A DNA stretch of 64,000 bases from Mycoplasmatota bacterium (GTDB taxonomy: Bacteria; Bacillota_I; Bacilli_A; Acholeplasmatales; Acholeplasmataceae). Location of the stretch: contig JANKMU010000002.1 of assembly GCA_024650045.1 (NCBI GenBank), forward strand, positions 104,061 to 168,060, in the 5' to 3' direction. The translations under genes were made by a program, and so were the position numbers. Positions 34,160 to 43,711 of this stretch are shown in pieces (the first letter of the stretch is position 1; the number at the start of each line of letters is the position of its first letter). Under the pieces are notes generated by a model. That model was given only the letters and a program-made list of their open reading frames with translations, made no database searches and was not told where the DNA came from.

Positions 34160-36856
34160 TCAAATGCCTTTGATAACATCTATTGGTTTTCTTAATGATA
34201 ATCTATAAAGTGGAAAAACAGAACTGATCATTGAAACAACCATACTAATAATGAATATGAGAATAATTTGCTTCATACCAAAATCTAATATAGTCAAGAT
34301 AAGGTTATATTGATTAATCAACAGATGATTAATCCAGAAATTAATCAATAATCCAAATATGCTCGCAAAGATGAAGGCTGAAAAACCAATAAATAAGCTT
34401 TCTAACACAAATATTTTCATTACATCAAGTTTTCTTGCACCTAATGCTCGTAGAATTCCAATATCTTTTTCTCTATTCCCAATCACGATTGATATATACC
34501 CATATAACAATAAAGATGAGAAAACAGCAAACAATAAACCGATATACAAAGTAAATATAGATACTTGATCTAATAAATCATCTATATAATCAAGTGTCCC
34601 AATCACTTCATTTGTAAAAATCCATGACGGGTTACTGGAGTCATTTAAAACATGTGTAATGAAACTTGAGTTATCTTGATGATTATTATCCATTTTCACC
34701 ATAATTCTACTAACATCATATAAAAATAAATCATTTGATATCGTACTATATAGAATGTTTGAAAGGATAATAACATCTTGGCTTGAAGTATTTCTAAAAT
34801 CTGTCACATTATAAAACCCAACAACTTCAACATTATATGTCTTTGAATATACCATTTGTATACCTTGTAGTATTATTGATTCAAAAGCGGTGAAATAGTC
34901 TTTACTAATAATTTCTTGAGTTGATTGATGAAGGAAATAGTTATATGTATAGCCTTCATGAAATACATTTTCAACTGCATTGTTGATGTAGTAAATATAA
35001 TCTTGATAAGTATTAGTTCCTGGGAAATTCGCATCAAATGAATCTTTGATTTCATCAAAATGCTGAATTGCAAATGTTTCAATGGAATCAGTCACATGTT
35101 GATATAATGCATCTTGGAATGGTGTTAAATCATTGATTTGCAGATTATTTGGAATCATATTAATTGGTATTATGATTTCATTATCTGATAACGATGTTTT
35201 TTCTACACCATCTTTCCAAATAATATCAGTTGGTATTGTTTTTAGAATAGATAGTTGATTCGTTGTATAGTAGTGGCCATTTAATTCACTTTTTTCCAGA
35301 TAAAGTCGAAAATCTATAGAACCATCATAAGTTGAAACCCTACTAGGGTGATTGATTAAATCATCTTGATATCCACTTGGAAGAAATATAAGATTATGTA
35401 TCGAGTACAAATCTAGACATTTTAATTCATTTTTTAAGATATCGTAACTGACACTATTGTCTGAGTAATCATAGATACTTTGATATCTGGAATCATCATA
35501 ATTAGTATCAATGATTCCAGATATTTTGTAATTCTTGCCATTAATACTTATGCTTTTATTGACCATATCTATAGGTGATGTGATGTTAATCTTTACGCCA
35601 TCACTATTAAAACCATTTGTTTTGAATACTTCATAAATGCGTTTACTAATAGCAATTTCCAATGGATTATTCGTCATAGTTGGAAAAGAACCTGCTATTA
35701 AATTAAGCTCAAAAGAATCGATTAACTCATCTGATAGCTCAATTGCTCCTGTAAACTCTTCAAACGAGTAATTAGATGTGTAACTTTCGTAAAGATAGTT
35801 TCTATATGATTGATCAAATCCAGAATATACTGGAAATAAATTTTGATTCGCATAAACTAATTGTAATTGAGTAATTTTTTCGCTAGAAATATAGGGATAC
35901 ATTTGATATGTACTGCCTAAGACATCAACGGTATAAATTTGATTTAAGGATCCATAATCAATATCAGCAAGATTCATGGATTGGAGTGCTGCGTGTTCAA
36001 TACGATATTGACTGATTGTATGTGATAAACCAAATAAAACAAATGATACAGTAAGAATAAAAATCATTATAAATATTCTTAATGGTTTTGCTAAAAAATC
36101 TTTAAAGGCAAATGGAAGTGCATTTTTTATACTGAAATGTGATTTAATTTCAGTTTGGCTGTTTAGCGGTTTTTTGTTATCATGATAAGGGCTTGAATCT
36201 GAGATAATATGGCCATCTTTAAGTTCAATTATTCTATCAGCATATTTTTGAGCATACTCCATATCATGTGATACAACAATGATAAGTTTATCTTTCGATA
36301 ACAATTTTAATAAATCTAAAATTTGTATACCCGTTTCATGATCAATTGAACCAGTAGGTTCATCAGCTAAAATGATTTGTGGATTTTTAATTAAAGCACG
36401 TGCAATCGCAATCCTTTGTCTTTGACCACCAGAAAGTTTATTTGGCATTCTATTTGTAATATCATCTAGATCAACTTGATTTAACAATGAAACAAGTTGA
36501 TCATTTGATATTTTATTGTTTTGTAAATTTGATGCCATTAATATATTTTCTTTAACAGTTAAAGATTCAATCAAATTATATTCTTGAAATATAAATCCAA
36601 TGGATGTGTTTCTGTAATGATCAAAATCCTTGTTAGAAAAAGTTGTTGTTGATTTGTGATTTACAAACATTTCACCTGAATCATAACTATCTAGTCCACC
36701 TAAGACATGTAGAAGTGTCGATTTCCCTGAACCAGATTTGCCTACAACAAAAATCAGCCCTTTAGTAGGTAATGATAAAGATACCTCACACAAGGCCTTA
36801 ACTTGATGTTCGTTATTTGATTGATAAATTTTTGTTAGATTTTTTAGAGTTATCAT
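34160..36856 (-). CDS. Fused ABC ATPase-permease, MacB/FtsX type
   Basis: The 898-residue protein has an N-terminal ABC ATPase (1-225) with VGKSGSGKSTLL, LSGGQRQRIAIARAL and IILADEPTGSID, a membrane helix at about 260-280, a very large extracellular part of about 490 residues, and three C-terminal membrane helices with the FtsX signature IGNREKDIGILRALGARKLDVMKIF. Mechanistically this is a MacB-like type VII transporter, which moves or senses extracellular substrates by mechanotransmission. It starts 43 bases behind the MACPF gene on the same strand, so the two are probably one operon. Confidence 0.9.
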   Translation of the reverse strand: MITLKNLTKIYQSNNEHQVKALCEVSLSLPTKGLIFVVGKSGSGKSTLLHVLGGLDSYDSGEMFVNHKSTTTFSNKDFDHYRNTSIGFIFQEYNLIESLTVKENILMASNLQNNKISNDQLVSLLNQVDLDDITNRMPNKLSGGQRQRIAIARALIKNPQIILADEPTGSIDHETGIQILDLLKLLSKDKLIIVVSHDMEYAQKYADRIIELKDGHIISDSSPYHDNKKPLNSQTEIKSHFSIKNALPFAFKDFLAKPLRIFIMIFILTVSFVLFGLSHTISQYRIEHAALQSMNLADIDYGSLNQIYTVDVLGSTYQMYPYISSEKITQLQLVYANQNLFPVYSGFDQSYRNYLYESYTSNYSFEEFTGAIELSDELIDSFELNLIAGSFPTMTNNPLEIAISKRIYEVFKTNGFNSDGVKINITSPIDMVNKSISINGKNYKISGIIDTNYDDSRYQSIYDYSDNSVSYDILKNELKCLDLYSIHNLIFLPSGYQDDLINHPSRVSTYDGSIDFRLYLEKSELNGHYYTTNQLSILKTIPTDIIWKDGVEKTSLSDNEIIIPINMIPNNLQINDLTPFQDALYQHVTDSIETFAIQHFDEIKDSFDANFPGTNTYQDYIYYINNAVENVFHEGYTYNYFLHQSTQEIISKDYFTAFESIILQGIQMVYSKTYNVEVVGFYNVTDFRNTSSQDVIILSNILYSTISNDLFLYDVSRIMVKMDNNHQDNSSFITHVLNDSSNPSWIFTNEVIGTLDYIDDLLDQVSIFTLYIGLLFAVFSSLLLYGYISIVIGNREKDIGILRALGARKLDVMKIFVLESLFIGFSAFIFASIFGLLINFWINHLLINQYNLILTILDFGMKQIILIFIISMVVSMISSVFPLYRLSLRKPIDVIKGI

Positions 36857-36899
36857 TGGGTCTCTCTATATTTATAATTTTTTATTATCAATTTGTTAA

Positions 36900-38384
36900 C
36901 TATTTTCTAAATACAAATTGAACTTTTAAATCTTTGTTTATCCAATCATCTGAAAAACTGCCTGATGCTCCATACCTAATAACCATCTGTTGTAAGTTCA
37001 CTGTCAACGGGATACCTGAAAAAGCAAACGAGTGAATTTGCCAATTTGTATTTTTCTTTGATCCACCATGTTCAAACATTCTTGACCCCAACAAATTAGC
37101 AGAATTAGAATCACCATCATATAGAAATATGTATTGATATCCGTCATGAACTTCTCTTACATTTAATTTAATTATAACATCAACACTATTATAACCCAGT
37201 AATCTCATTACTTGCAAATCAATTCCATAAGTGTTAGCAAAATCGATCAAATCATATGGCTGATTAAACCTACCTGAATCAGTGATTAAAAATTCTTGAG
37301 TTCTTAAAGTCTTTTCAGCTGTTGCATATGTATTCCCAAATGCTTCACCAGATTCAAAAATATTAGCATATTGTTGAGTTTTTGAACTTAAGTAACTGTT
37401 CATTTCCATTGATAGACCATAACCTACATTGCTGAGATGATCAGGCACAAAATAATACAAAGGAATTAACCCATTATTTCCATAACCGATTAAAACCTCG
37501 TTATCCACTATGGATGATAACCATGTACTATATCTTGTTGAGAACTCATCTTGATATGCTGAATCAAAAGGTATACCACCTATAGCCACACCTTTGTATA
37601 AAAAGGTAGACCCTATTTCTGAAAGACCATTAACTTGATTAACAGAGAAATCAGCTGAAGATGATGCTGATCCAAAACCTATTATTCCTAACTCTAGTTG
37701 ATTAAATATTTCTCCTTGAACACTTGTAGTAAACTCTTTTTGATTTGACAAAACGCTATAAAACATTTCAAGTCTCCCACCATAAACAGCATTAGCAATA
37801 ACATGAGTTCCATATATATTATAAAATTCTGAATATGATAATTGTCCATTAGAAAGTTTTGTAAGGTTAGCAACAAAATCCGGATGTAAATTTTGCTTAT
37901 ACATTGCTATATTACTTGAATAGTTTGGTAAAGCTAAAGAGAATCTTTTTACATCCATAGTTTTATAATAAAAATATTGACTATAGTAAGACTCATAAAT
38001 AGCTTCCAAATTCATACCAAATCCTCTTGCCATTCCAAACGTAAATAAATCATATGAACCATTTAATGCAACATACGATCCAGCACTTGTAGAAAACTCT
38101 TTGGATACACCTCTAAAACTATACGAAGAAATGACATTAGTTGTAGTTTGGTTGACTGCAATACTATTAAGTGTTAAATTAGATAACCATGTTTCATCAA
38201 ATATTGGTGCACCTATTCTTACTGATAACGGATCCGCATACATACCATCACCAGCATCAACTGAATAACCTAATCCATATAACTCATTTATAGGATTTGT
38301 GTATGCATATGTCTCCTCAGTAAAACTCAATAAAACTAAAACACTTAAAAACATCAATAAAATGAGTACAAATAATTTTTTCAT
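36900..38384 (-). CDS. Secreted MACPF (perforin-like) domain protein
   Basis: A predicted pore-forming protein, rare in bacteria. The 494-residue product has a Sec signal peptide (1-27, ending EETYA) and the MACPF signature YGTHVIANAVYGG (Y191-G203: Y-G-T-H-x7-G-G), followed by a Ser/Gly/Ala-rich segment FGSASSSADFSVN as expected for a membrane-inserting helix bundle, and WLSSIVDNEVLIGYGNNGLIPLYYF, the usual end of the domain. The C-terminal 130 residues form a separate beta-rich part with VIIKLNVREVHDGYQYIFLYDG. GAGAGGT precedes the ATG. Target cells are unknown. Confidence 0.87.
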   Translation of the reverse strand: MKKLFVLILLMFLSVLVLLSFTEETYAYTNPINELYGLGYSVDAGDGMYADPLSVRIGAPIFDETWLSNLTLNSIAVNQTTTNVISSYSFRGVSKEFSTSAGSYVALNGSYDLFTFGMARGFGMNLEAIYESYYSQYFYYKTMDVKRFSLALPNYSSNIAMYKQNLHPDFVANLTKLSNGQLSYSEFYNIYGTHVIANAVYGGRLEMFYSVLSNQKEFTTSVQGEIFNQLELGIIGFGSASSSADFSVNQVNGLSEIGSTFLYKGVAIGGIPFDSAYQDEFSTRYSTWLSSIVDNEVLIGYGNNGLIPLYYFVPDHLSNVGYGLSMEMNSYLSSKTQQYANIFESGEAFGNTYATAEKTLRTQEFLITDSGRFNQPYDLIDFANTYGIDLQVMRLLGYNSVDVIIKLNVREVHDGYQYIFLYDGDSNSANLLGSRMFEHGGSKKNTNWQIHSFAFSGIPLTVNLQQMVIRYGASGSFSDDWINKDLKVQFVFRK

Positions 38385-38499
38385 ATTATTAACCTCTCAT
38401 AATAAATTGGGTTTCTATGTTTAGAAAACCATACCAAAAACAGCTGTCATTGCCCCTAAAGATAAAAACATAATTATTAATTAAGTTTACATGAATTAT

Positions 38500-38507
38500 C
38501 CCCCCCC
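38500..38507. repeat. Homopolymer of eight C
   Basis: Eight C in a row in an otherwise AT-rich intergenic region; the flanks are TTAT and AAGA. Homopolymers of this kind can change length by slipped-strand mispairing. Confidence 0.9.
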
Positions 38508-38763
38508 AAGATATGTTATGTACAACTTTATACTACTAGAAAACAAATGCCTAGAACAGAGCGTATATGTCCTAAAATAATGATTTATTATTTGTACTTT
38601 TCATTTAGATTAATAAGACTTAAAGATTGTATATGTTTTACTGATATCATATTTGAAGATAAAAGTTAAATAAGTGATTGTTTAGAATATTTCTTTTTAT
38701 CTATATTAAAGTTGCAATACACAATTAGATATTTAAAAAAGAGTTTCGTCTTTATAATAAAAA

Positions 38764-38797
38764 TGATACAATATAAATAAATAAACTTCAAAGGGGG
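38764..38797 (+). promoter_or_regulatory. Promoter box and ribosome site of the lipoprotein gene
   Basis: TGATACAAT (38764-38772) is a TG-extended -10 box; TTTCGT at 38744 is a poor -35. AAGGGGG (38791-38797) is a ribosome site 13 bases before the TTG at 38811, a longer gap than usual. Confidence 0.5.
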
Positions 38798-38810
38798 CAT
38801 ATACTCATAT

Positions 38811-41522
38811 TTGTTATCAAACATGAGTATTCATATGTATATGAAAAGATTAGCATTCGTATTGTTACTTTTAGTAAGCCTATTATCAAGTTGTGGCACT
38901 CCATTCACACCTTATGAACTCGATATTGAAACATTCGAGTCTTTTTATGATGTGGATTATAGAATCACAGAAGATGCAATGCCAAAACTGATTGTTGAGT
39001 TAACACCTAAGTCAAAACTTCAAGATGTTGATATGTTAATCAACTTAACAATTTATATAAGTTTTTATTATGATGAAATTAGATATTTCGATGCATTATC
39101 TATTGAAATACCTATAGATGTCGATCAAACCACTTATGAAAAAGTAATGCCTTATCATGATAGGGTTGTTATTAGAGGATATACAATTGATCAAGTATCT
39201 GGAACGATAAAAGCACCAAATAATATCGATATTCAAACAAAAACATATGATAACACTTTTGAAATCAATCATCAGATTGAAGATGGTTCACTTTATGACA
39301 ATATCATATTGTTTAATGAACTTGTCAGTGTCCTAAATGGATATCAACCGTTATATCAAAACATGTATCATACCACATCAACAGTTGAACAAATTATGAC
39401 GATAGATGGAGAATCATTTTCAGAAAGTTTTGTTTCTGAAATAATAACTATCAAAGATCCCTTTTTCTATCAAGAAATATCAGATCTAGGTTTTGGCATG
39501 GAAATTAGTCAAGATGGTGATAACTATTACATGTATACGTGGGAAGAAGAAAGTCATGCATTAACTAAATCAATTGTTGATTATGAAATACTCGATGAAA
39601 TTGATGTAAGATCTTTTAAAAACATTGCATTTGCTGAAGAAGGTCTTGAACTTGAAGGATTAACTCCAATATTTACGAAAGTTGCTAAAATAGATGATAC
39701 ATATCATCTTTCCTTAAGGTTCATGGATTTTGTTGAAAATGAACCTATGCTAAAAGAACTATTTGATGAACTCAAAGATGTGAGTGATATAGATTTCAAT
39801 CAACTCGTAATTGAGATGTCAATAACTTTTTATGAAAAGAAAATCGAAAGCCAAGTATCATTTACAATGGAGTTATATGATGATTTCTTCATGACCACAG
39901 TTATATCTGATGTCGATAACTTTGAAGTCTTTGAACCACCTTATGTTAGAAATAATAAAAAAGATTATGTGCTACTTTATCCATCAACTTTTGATGGAGT
40001 TAGAGAAGAAACAGATTTTTCAGTAACATATGAACAGGGTGATTCATCTGCAACACATATGTATTATGGATATATTGAAAAAGGCATATATGAATTTGAA
40101 TGTTCAAATCCATATATAGCTTATACACTATATAATGATCTATATCATTTTGTGGAAATTGAAGAAAATCCTCAACTCTTAAATAGCAATTTATTTGAAA
40201 TACATGATAGTGGATATTATTATTTAAAATTGGAACACAATGATCGTTCGAATTATAACTTTAAATTATCAAAAAAAGATTTGGTAGATTATATATATCC
40301 TCAAATTGATATTGTTCATGGCATGACTGAAAACATCCACGTTGAATCTAGTATTGATTTAATCAAGCTTGCCTTTGAAACTGATCAAAAAGTTTTAGTT
40401 CACTTTGATTTCGATATTACTGATGAGATTAAGATTTATGAAGGTTTTGATAGAAATCAAGTCAAAGTAACAACAGTATCCAATCAATACTCATATGGGG
40501 CTGTTGAAGGTAATAACATCCTCTATATTAAAGCAAATCAAGAAGTTTTGGGTAGTGTTACCTTTGATGTTGTTGAACTACCTGATATTTACTCAAATCA
40601 CATTGATAGTATGACAGTTATAGATACAACATTCTTAGCAGAAGACTTTTATTATGGTAGGGGACTAGGTGATGCTTTCTTTAAATTTAATGTCGTTGAT
40701 CCTCTAGGTGACTTATATAAGTTTCATTTATTAAATGGTCATGCTCAAATTCATAAAGTGTTTGGTGATTTTTTAAGTAATCCAGAAGATATAGAGAATC
40801 AAACAGAGATATATCTGAGTCATGGAACTTATATGATTAGATTTAATGATGTTGATTTGTCAATCAATAACATTAAATATGAAATCATGGAAATCATCAA
40901 TTTAGAAAACCAAATTACTTTATCTAGAGTTGATTATTTATCATTTGACTATAATTTGATAGATGTTTATGAAACGAATAATCTCTATCCTAAGCAAACC
41001 GTAAGTTATGAATTTACTATAGATCAAGCAGAAACGCTCTATGTTCAACCAAATAACGCAAGATTGTATAATAGTGAAGGACTATTTTTACATCCATTTC
41101 CTGAGGACAGTCATTATTTCGATCACGATACCTATATTTATGAACTAGAAGCTGGCACATATAAGGTAGTTCATAATAGTAATAGCAACTTCTTAGCAAT
41201 AGCTATTATAGATAACTTACCTATTGATGATAATCCTTTTCTATATCCTATTGAAATTATTAACACTGGTAACGTTCAATTATATAAAGATCATGAGTTT
41301 GATGTAGAGTTTATTAAATATACTGTTACAGATGCTGGTGATTATTCATTTATATCAAACTATAATACATATTTGTATCATGAATCTTATGGTTACTTAT
41401 ATCAATTAAATAAATATTATACATATGAATTAGAAGTTGGGAATTATTATATTTATACCTCTGGTTATGATAAACAAATTGGAGATTTATATACACTAGA
41501 TGTTATTAAGGTCAATAACTAA
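38811..41522 (+). CDS. Large surface lipoprotein with repeated beta-sandwich modules
   Basis: The 903-residue product has a lipoprotein signal peptide (K12-R13, hydrophobic 14-25, lipobox LSSC with Cys28). The first 400 residues contain a duplicated-looking domain with IDGESFSESFVSEIITIKD; the rest is a series of about four modules of 90-100 residues ending in patterns such as YELEAGTYKVV and YELEVGNYYIY, reminiscent of PPC-type beta-sandwiches. No enzyme motif seen. Start uncertain: TTG 38811 or ATG 38823. It faces the MACPF operon, but any shared role is inference. Confidence 0.72.
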   Translation: MLSNMSIHMYMKRLAFVLLLLVSLLSSCGTPFTPYELDIETFESFYDVDYRITEDAMPKLIVELTPKSKLQDVDMLINLTIYISFYYDEIRYFDALSIEIPIDVDQTTYEKVMPYHDRVVIRGYTIDQVSGTIKAPNNIDIQTKTYDNTFEINHQIEDGSLYDNIILFNELVSVLNGYQPLYQNMYHTTSTVEQIMTIDGESFSESFVSEIITIKDPFFYQEISDLGFGMEISQDGDNYYMYTWEEESHALTKSIVDYEILDEIDVRSFKNIAFAEEGLELEGLTPIFTKVAKIDDTYHLSLRFMDFVENEPMLKELFDELKDVSDIDFNQLVIEMSITFYEKKIESQVSFTMELYDDFFMTTVISDVDNFEVFEPPYVRNNKKDYVLLYPSTFDGVREETDFSVTYEQGDSSATHMYYGYIEKGIYEFECSNPYIAYTLYNDLYHFVEIEENPQLLNSNLFEIHDSGYYYLKLEHNDRSNYNFKLSKKDLVDYIYPQIDIVHGMTENIHVESSIDLIKLAFETDQKVLVHFDFDITDEIKIYEGFDRNQVKVTTVSNQYSYGAVEGNNILYIKANQEVLGSVTFDVVELPDIYSNHIDSMTVIDTTFLAEDFYYGRGLGDAFFKFNVVDPLGDLYKFHLLNGHAQIHKVFGDFLSNPEDIENQTEIYLSHGTYMIRFNDVDLSINNIKYEIMEIINLENQITLSRVDYLSFDYNLIDVYETNNLYPKQTVSYEFTIDQAETLYVQPNNARLYNSEGLFLHPFPEDSHYFDHDTYIYELEAGTYKVVHNSNSNFLAIAIIDNLPIDDNPFLYPIEIINTGNVQLYKDHEFDVEFIKYTVTDAGDYSFISNYNTYLYHESYGYLYQLNKYYTYELEVGNYYIYTSGYDKQIGDLYTLDVIKVNN

Positions 41523-41601
41523 TCAAGACATAAGACATATTTAAAGCCATTTTCATTAAAATATACTATAATAAGCATATAAAAATGAAAGGTGCGTTTA
41601 T

Positions 41602-41970
41602 ATGGATATATTCGATACGTTTTTAAAAGGCATTGATAGTGAAAAGATTAGAAATAAAACAAAAGATGTTCTTAGCTGGGTTGAAAAGACTTTTCCAAAA
41701 CTAGAAAAAGCAGTGAAATGGAACCAACCTATGTTTATTGACCATGGTACGTTTATTATAGGCTTTAGTGTGTCTAAAAAGCACTTAGCAGTAGCTCCTG
41801 AAATTAAAAGTATAAATCATTTTTCAAAAGATATAGAAGATGCCGGATACAATCAAACAAAGATGCTCTTTCAAATACCATGGGATCGAGATGTTGATTA
41901 TAGTCTCTTAGAAAAGATCATTAAGTATAACATTGAAGAAAAAAAGAATGTTGAAACTTTTTGGTGGTAA
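41602..41970 (+). CDS. DUF1801 / YdhG-like protein
   Basis: The 122-residue product has the family layout VLSWVEKTFPKLEKAVKWNQPMFIDHGTFIIGFSVSKKHLAVAP and a C-terminal YSLLEKIIKYNIEEKK helix. DUF1801 proteins have a frataxin-like fold; a role as intracellular iron chaperone has been proposed for the Bacillus member YdhG. AAAGGTGC is its ribosome site. Confidence 0.85.
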   Translation: MDIFDTFLKGIDSEKIRNKTKDVLSWVEKTFPKLEKAVKWNQPMFIDHGTFIIGFSVSKKHLAVAPEIKSINHFSKDIEDAGYNQTKMLFQIPWDRDVDYSLLEKIIKYNIEEKKNVETFWW

Positions 41971-41991
41971 TTAGATGAGGTTAAAAAAACT

Positions 41992-42360
41992 ATGACACAT
42001 AAAGAAATATCAGTTAAGTTTTTAACAATGTGTATTACTGATCAAGTAGAGAAAGCTTACGATTTATTTGTTCATAAAGATTTTATTCATCATAACCAAT
42101 ATGTTAAAAAAGATAGATTGTCATTACTTAACGCGATGATGGAAGACAATCAAGTTCATAAAGATAAAAAAATAACAATTCTCAAACAAATTGAAGAAAA
42201 TAACTATGTATCTAATTACTCTATTGTAAATATTGATGATAAAACGAAATATATGGTTGTCCATATCTTTAGATTTGAAGATGATCAAATTATAGAAGCT
42301 TGGGACATCGGAGAAGAAGTTATTAAGGATTCTGCAAATCCAATCATTGATTTAAAATAA
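41992..42360 (+). CDS. SnoaL/NTF2-like family protein
   Basis: The 122-residue product follows the small NTF2-like pattern of SnoaL relatives: KFLTMCITDQVEKAYDLFVHKDFIHHNQYV, DRLSLLNAMMEDNQ, and VHIFRFEDDQIIEAWDIG, the conserved final strands. In some members this fold binds or transforms small molecules; the ligand is unknown. AGATGAGG gives a modest ribosome site. It shares a bidirectional terminator with the next gene. Confidence 0.82.
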   Translation: MTHKEISVKFLTMCITDQVEKAYDLFVHKDFIHHNQYVKKDRLSLLNAMMEDNQVHKDKKITILKQIEENNYVSNYSIVNIDDKTKYMVVHIFRFEDDQIIEAWDIGEEVIKDSANPIIDLK

Positions 42361-42405
42361 AAAGATTTGAGTTTGTGTAAAACCACATGCTCAAATCTTT
42401 TTGTT
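42361..42405. terminator. Bidirectional terminator
   Basis: Stem AAAGATTTGAG/CTCAAATCTTT with a small inner TGTG/CACA stem, A-run left and T-run right; serves both convergent genes. Confidence 0.85.
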
Positions 42406-42415
42406 TAATTAAACA

Positions 42416-43375
42416 TCATTTCTTATTTATTTCTTTAAAACATTCATATATTTTATGAAGTTTACGGTAATCTTTTAATTTTGGATATGTTTCAAACATT
42501 TCCATATATGTACGAAAAAACAACTGGTAATCATCAAACTTAGCAAAACTCTTTACTGATGAACAATCGATATCCCATGGCTTAAGCCCTGCAAAGTGGG
42601 TTCCATTTAAGATATTGATATTCGGATATCCATTAAAACTTGCATATCTTAAATCTATATTATGCCAAGATCCACTATACTTTAAAGTTAAGTATTGCAT
42701 TTCTGGCCATGGGTAAGATACGATTTTCTTTAAAGTATCTTGTTGATTTAAATCATTGATTAAATCATTGTATGCTTTCATGCTTGGATTTAGACGATAG
42801 AGGCATGCATTAATACCAAGATTTGATGTGTCTTGGTGAATTCTATCTGTATAAGCTTTTGGTATCATCTGTCCATGTGGACAATTTCTGTAAATATGAT
42901 GCCATCGCCATTCTCTTCTATTTTTATGATTTAAGTGTTGTATATATCTACCCTTAGTAGAAGATATACAATAGGATTTGTGTTCATTGATAATACCTGC
43001 AGGTGCAGGTAAGTCCAATAGAGATTGATAATCACTGATAGGTAAAATATCAGCGTCAGCAATAACCAGTTTTTCGTAGCCTTTGTTCAGATTACCGTCT
43101 TTTCCAAGTCTTAATGCTTGAAATCTTGTAAATAAGTAAGGACGGTCTTGTCTGCCGTGTCGCATCGGATGATAGATATAGATGGGATCGATTGTGATCA
43201 CATCATCAAATAATGTTTTAAGAGCTTGTTTTGCTTTTGAAGATATTTCAGGTGTTACAAGGCAGATGATATCTGCATCAACACGTTGTTTTTTTAATGC
43301 ATATGCAAAAACTAATGCTCCAGGAACATAATGGTCATTTCTCATCACGAAGGTCACAAAGGCACTTGTGTGCAT
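42416..43375 (-). CDS. GT8 / glycogenin-like glycosyltransferase
   Basis: The 319-residue product has the glycogenin-type start TSAFVTFVMRNDHYVPGALVFAYALKK and the metal-binding DxD in LVIADADILP (about residues 104-108). Further family features are the HFAGLKPWDI segment close to the C-terminus. No membrane segment or signal peptide. The acceptor is unknown; it lies alone, 4 kb from the polysaccharide locus. AAGGAAGTGA precedes the start on the minus strand. Confidence 0.85.
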   Translation of the reverse strand: MHTSAFVTFVMRNDHYVPGALVFAYALKKQRVDADIICLVTPEISSKAKQALKTLFDDVITIDPIYIYHPMRHGRQDRPYLFTRFQALRLGKDGNLNKGYEKLVIADADILPISDYQSLLDLPAPAGIINEHKSYCISSTKGRYIQHLNHKNRREWRWHHIYRNCPHGQMIPKAYTDRIHQDTSNLGINACLYRLNPSMKAYNDLINDLNQQDTLKKIVSYPWPEMQYLTLKYSGSWHNIDLRYASFNGYPNINILNGTHFAGLKPWDIDCSSVKSFAKFDDYQLFFRTYMEMFETYPKLKDYRKLHKIYECFKEINKK

Positions 43376-43638
43376 GTGTAATCACTTCCTTGAATTCAGT
43401 TTTTAGTTGATTGGTTGTGTTAACATGTCCATGGTTATCTCCCTACTTTCAATTTAAATTCCTTTAATATAATATCATGTTTTATTTAATTTATAAATAG
43501 GATTTTAATATTTTTTTTAATATATATAAAATTCAATTTTCATAGATTTAAAGATTTATTTTTCACTTAATACTTCTTAATGTATGCCTTAATGTATTAA
43601 TTTACTCACTTTATAAGTATATATAAAACCATATAAAC

Positions 43639-43654
43639 GGTAAAATATTTTACC
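43639..43654. promoter_or_regulatory. Perfect 16-bp palindrome, candidate operator
   Basis: GGTAAAATATTTTACC, perfect on both strands. Its half-site GGTAAAAT occurs again at 43681-43688, overlapping the -10 box of the XRE/ImmA promoter. Both fit autoregulation by the XRE-type regulator. Confidence 0.65.
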
Positions 43655-43660
43655 AATATA

Positions 43661-43688
43661 TTGATATTAATATATTTTATGGTAAAAT
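43661..43688 (+). promoter_or_regulatory. Promoter of the XRE/ImmA-PIN operon
   Basis: TTGATA (43661-43666), 16-base spacer, TAAAAT (43683-43688) with an upstream TGG extension. AAAGGAG (43698-43704) is the ribosome site for the ATG at 43712. Confidence 0.75.
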
Positions 43689-43711
43689 TATTATATAAAG
43701 GAGTGGTGATT

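Larger units (their letters stand above)
38385..38810. other. Divergent intergenic region between the MACPF and lipoprotein genes
   Basis: 426 bases, AT-rich, no credible gene. It includes eight consecutive C at 38500-38507, 116 bases before the MACPF start, and the lipoprotein promoter near its right end. I could not find a clear promoter for the MACPF operon. Confidence 0.6.
43376..43711. other. Intergenic region between the GT8 and XRE/ImmA genes
   Basis: 336 bases, strongly AT-rich, no credible gene. Right end holds the promoter and palindrome of the XRE/ImmA gene, reported separately. Confidence 0.6.
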
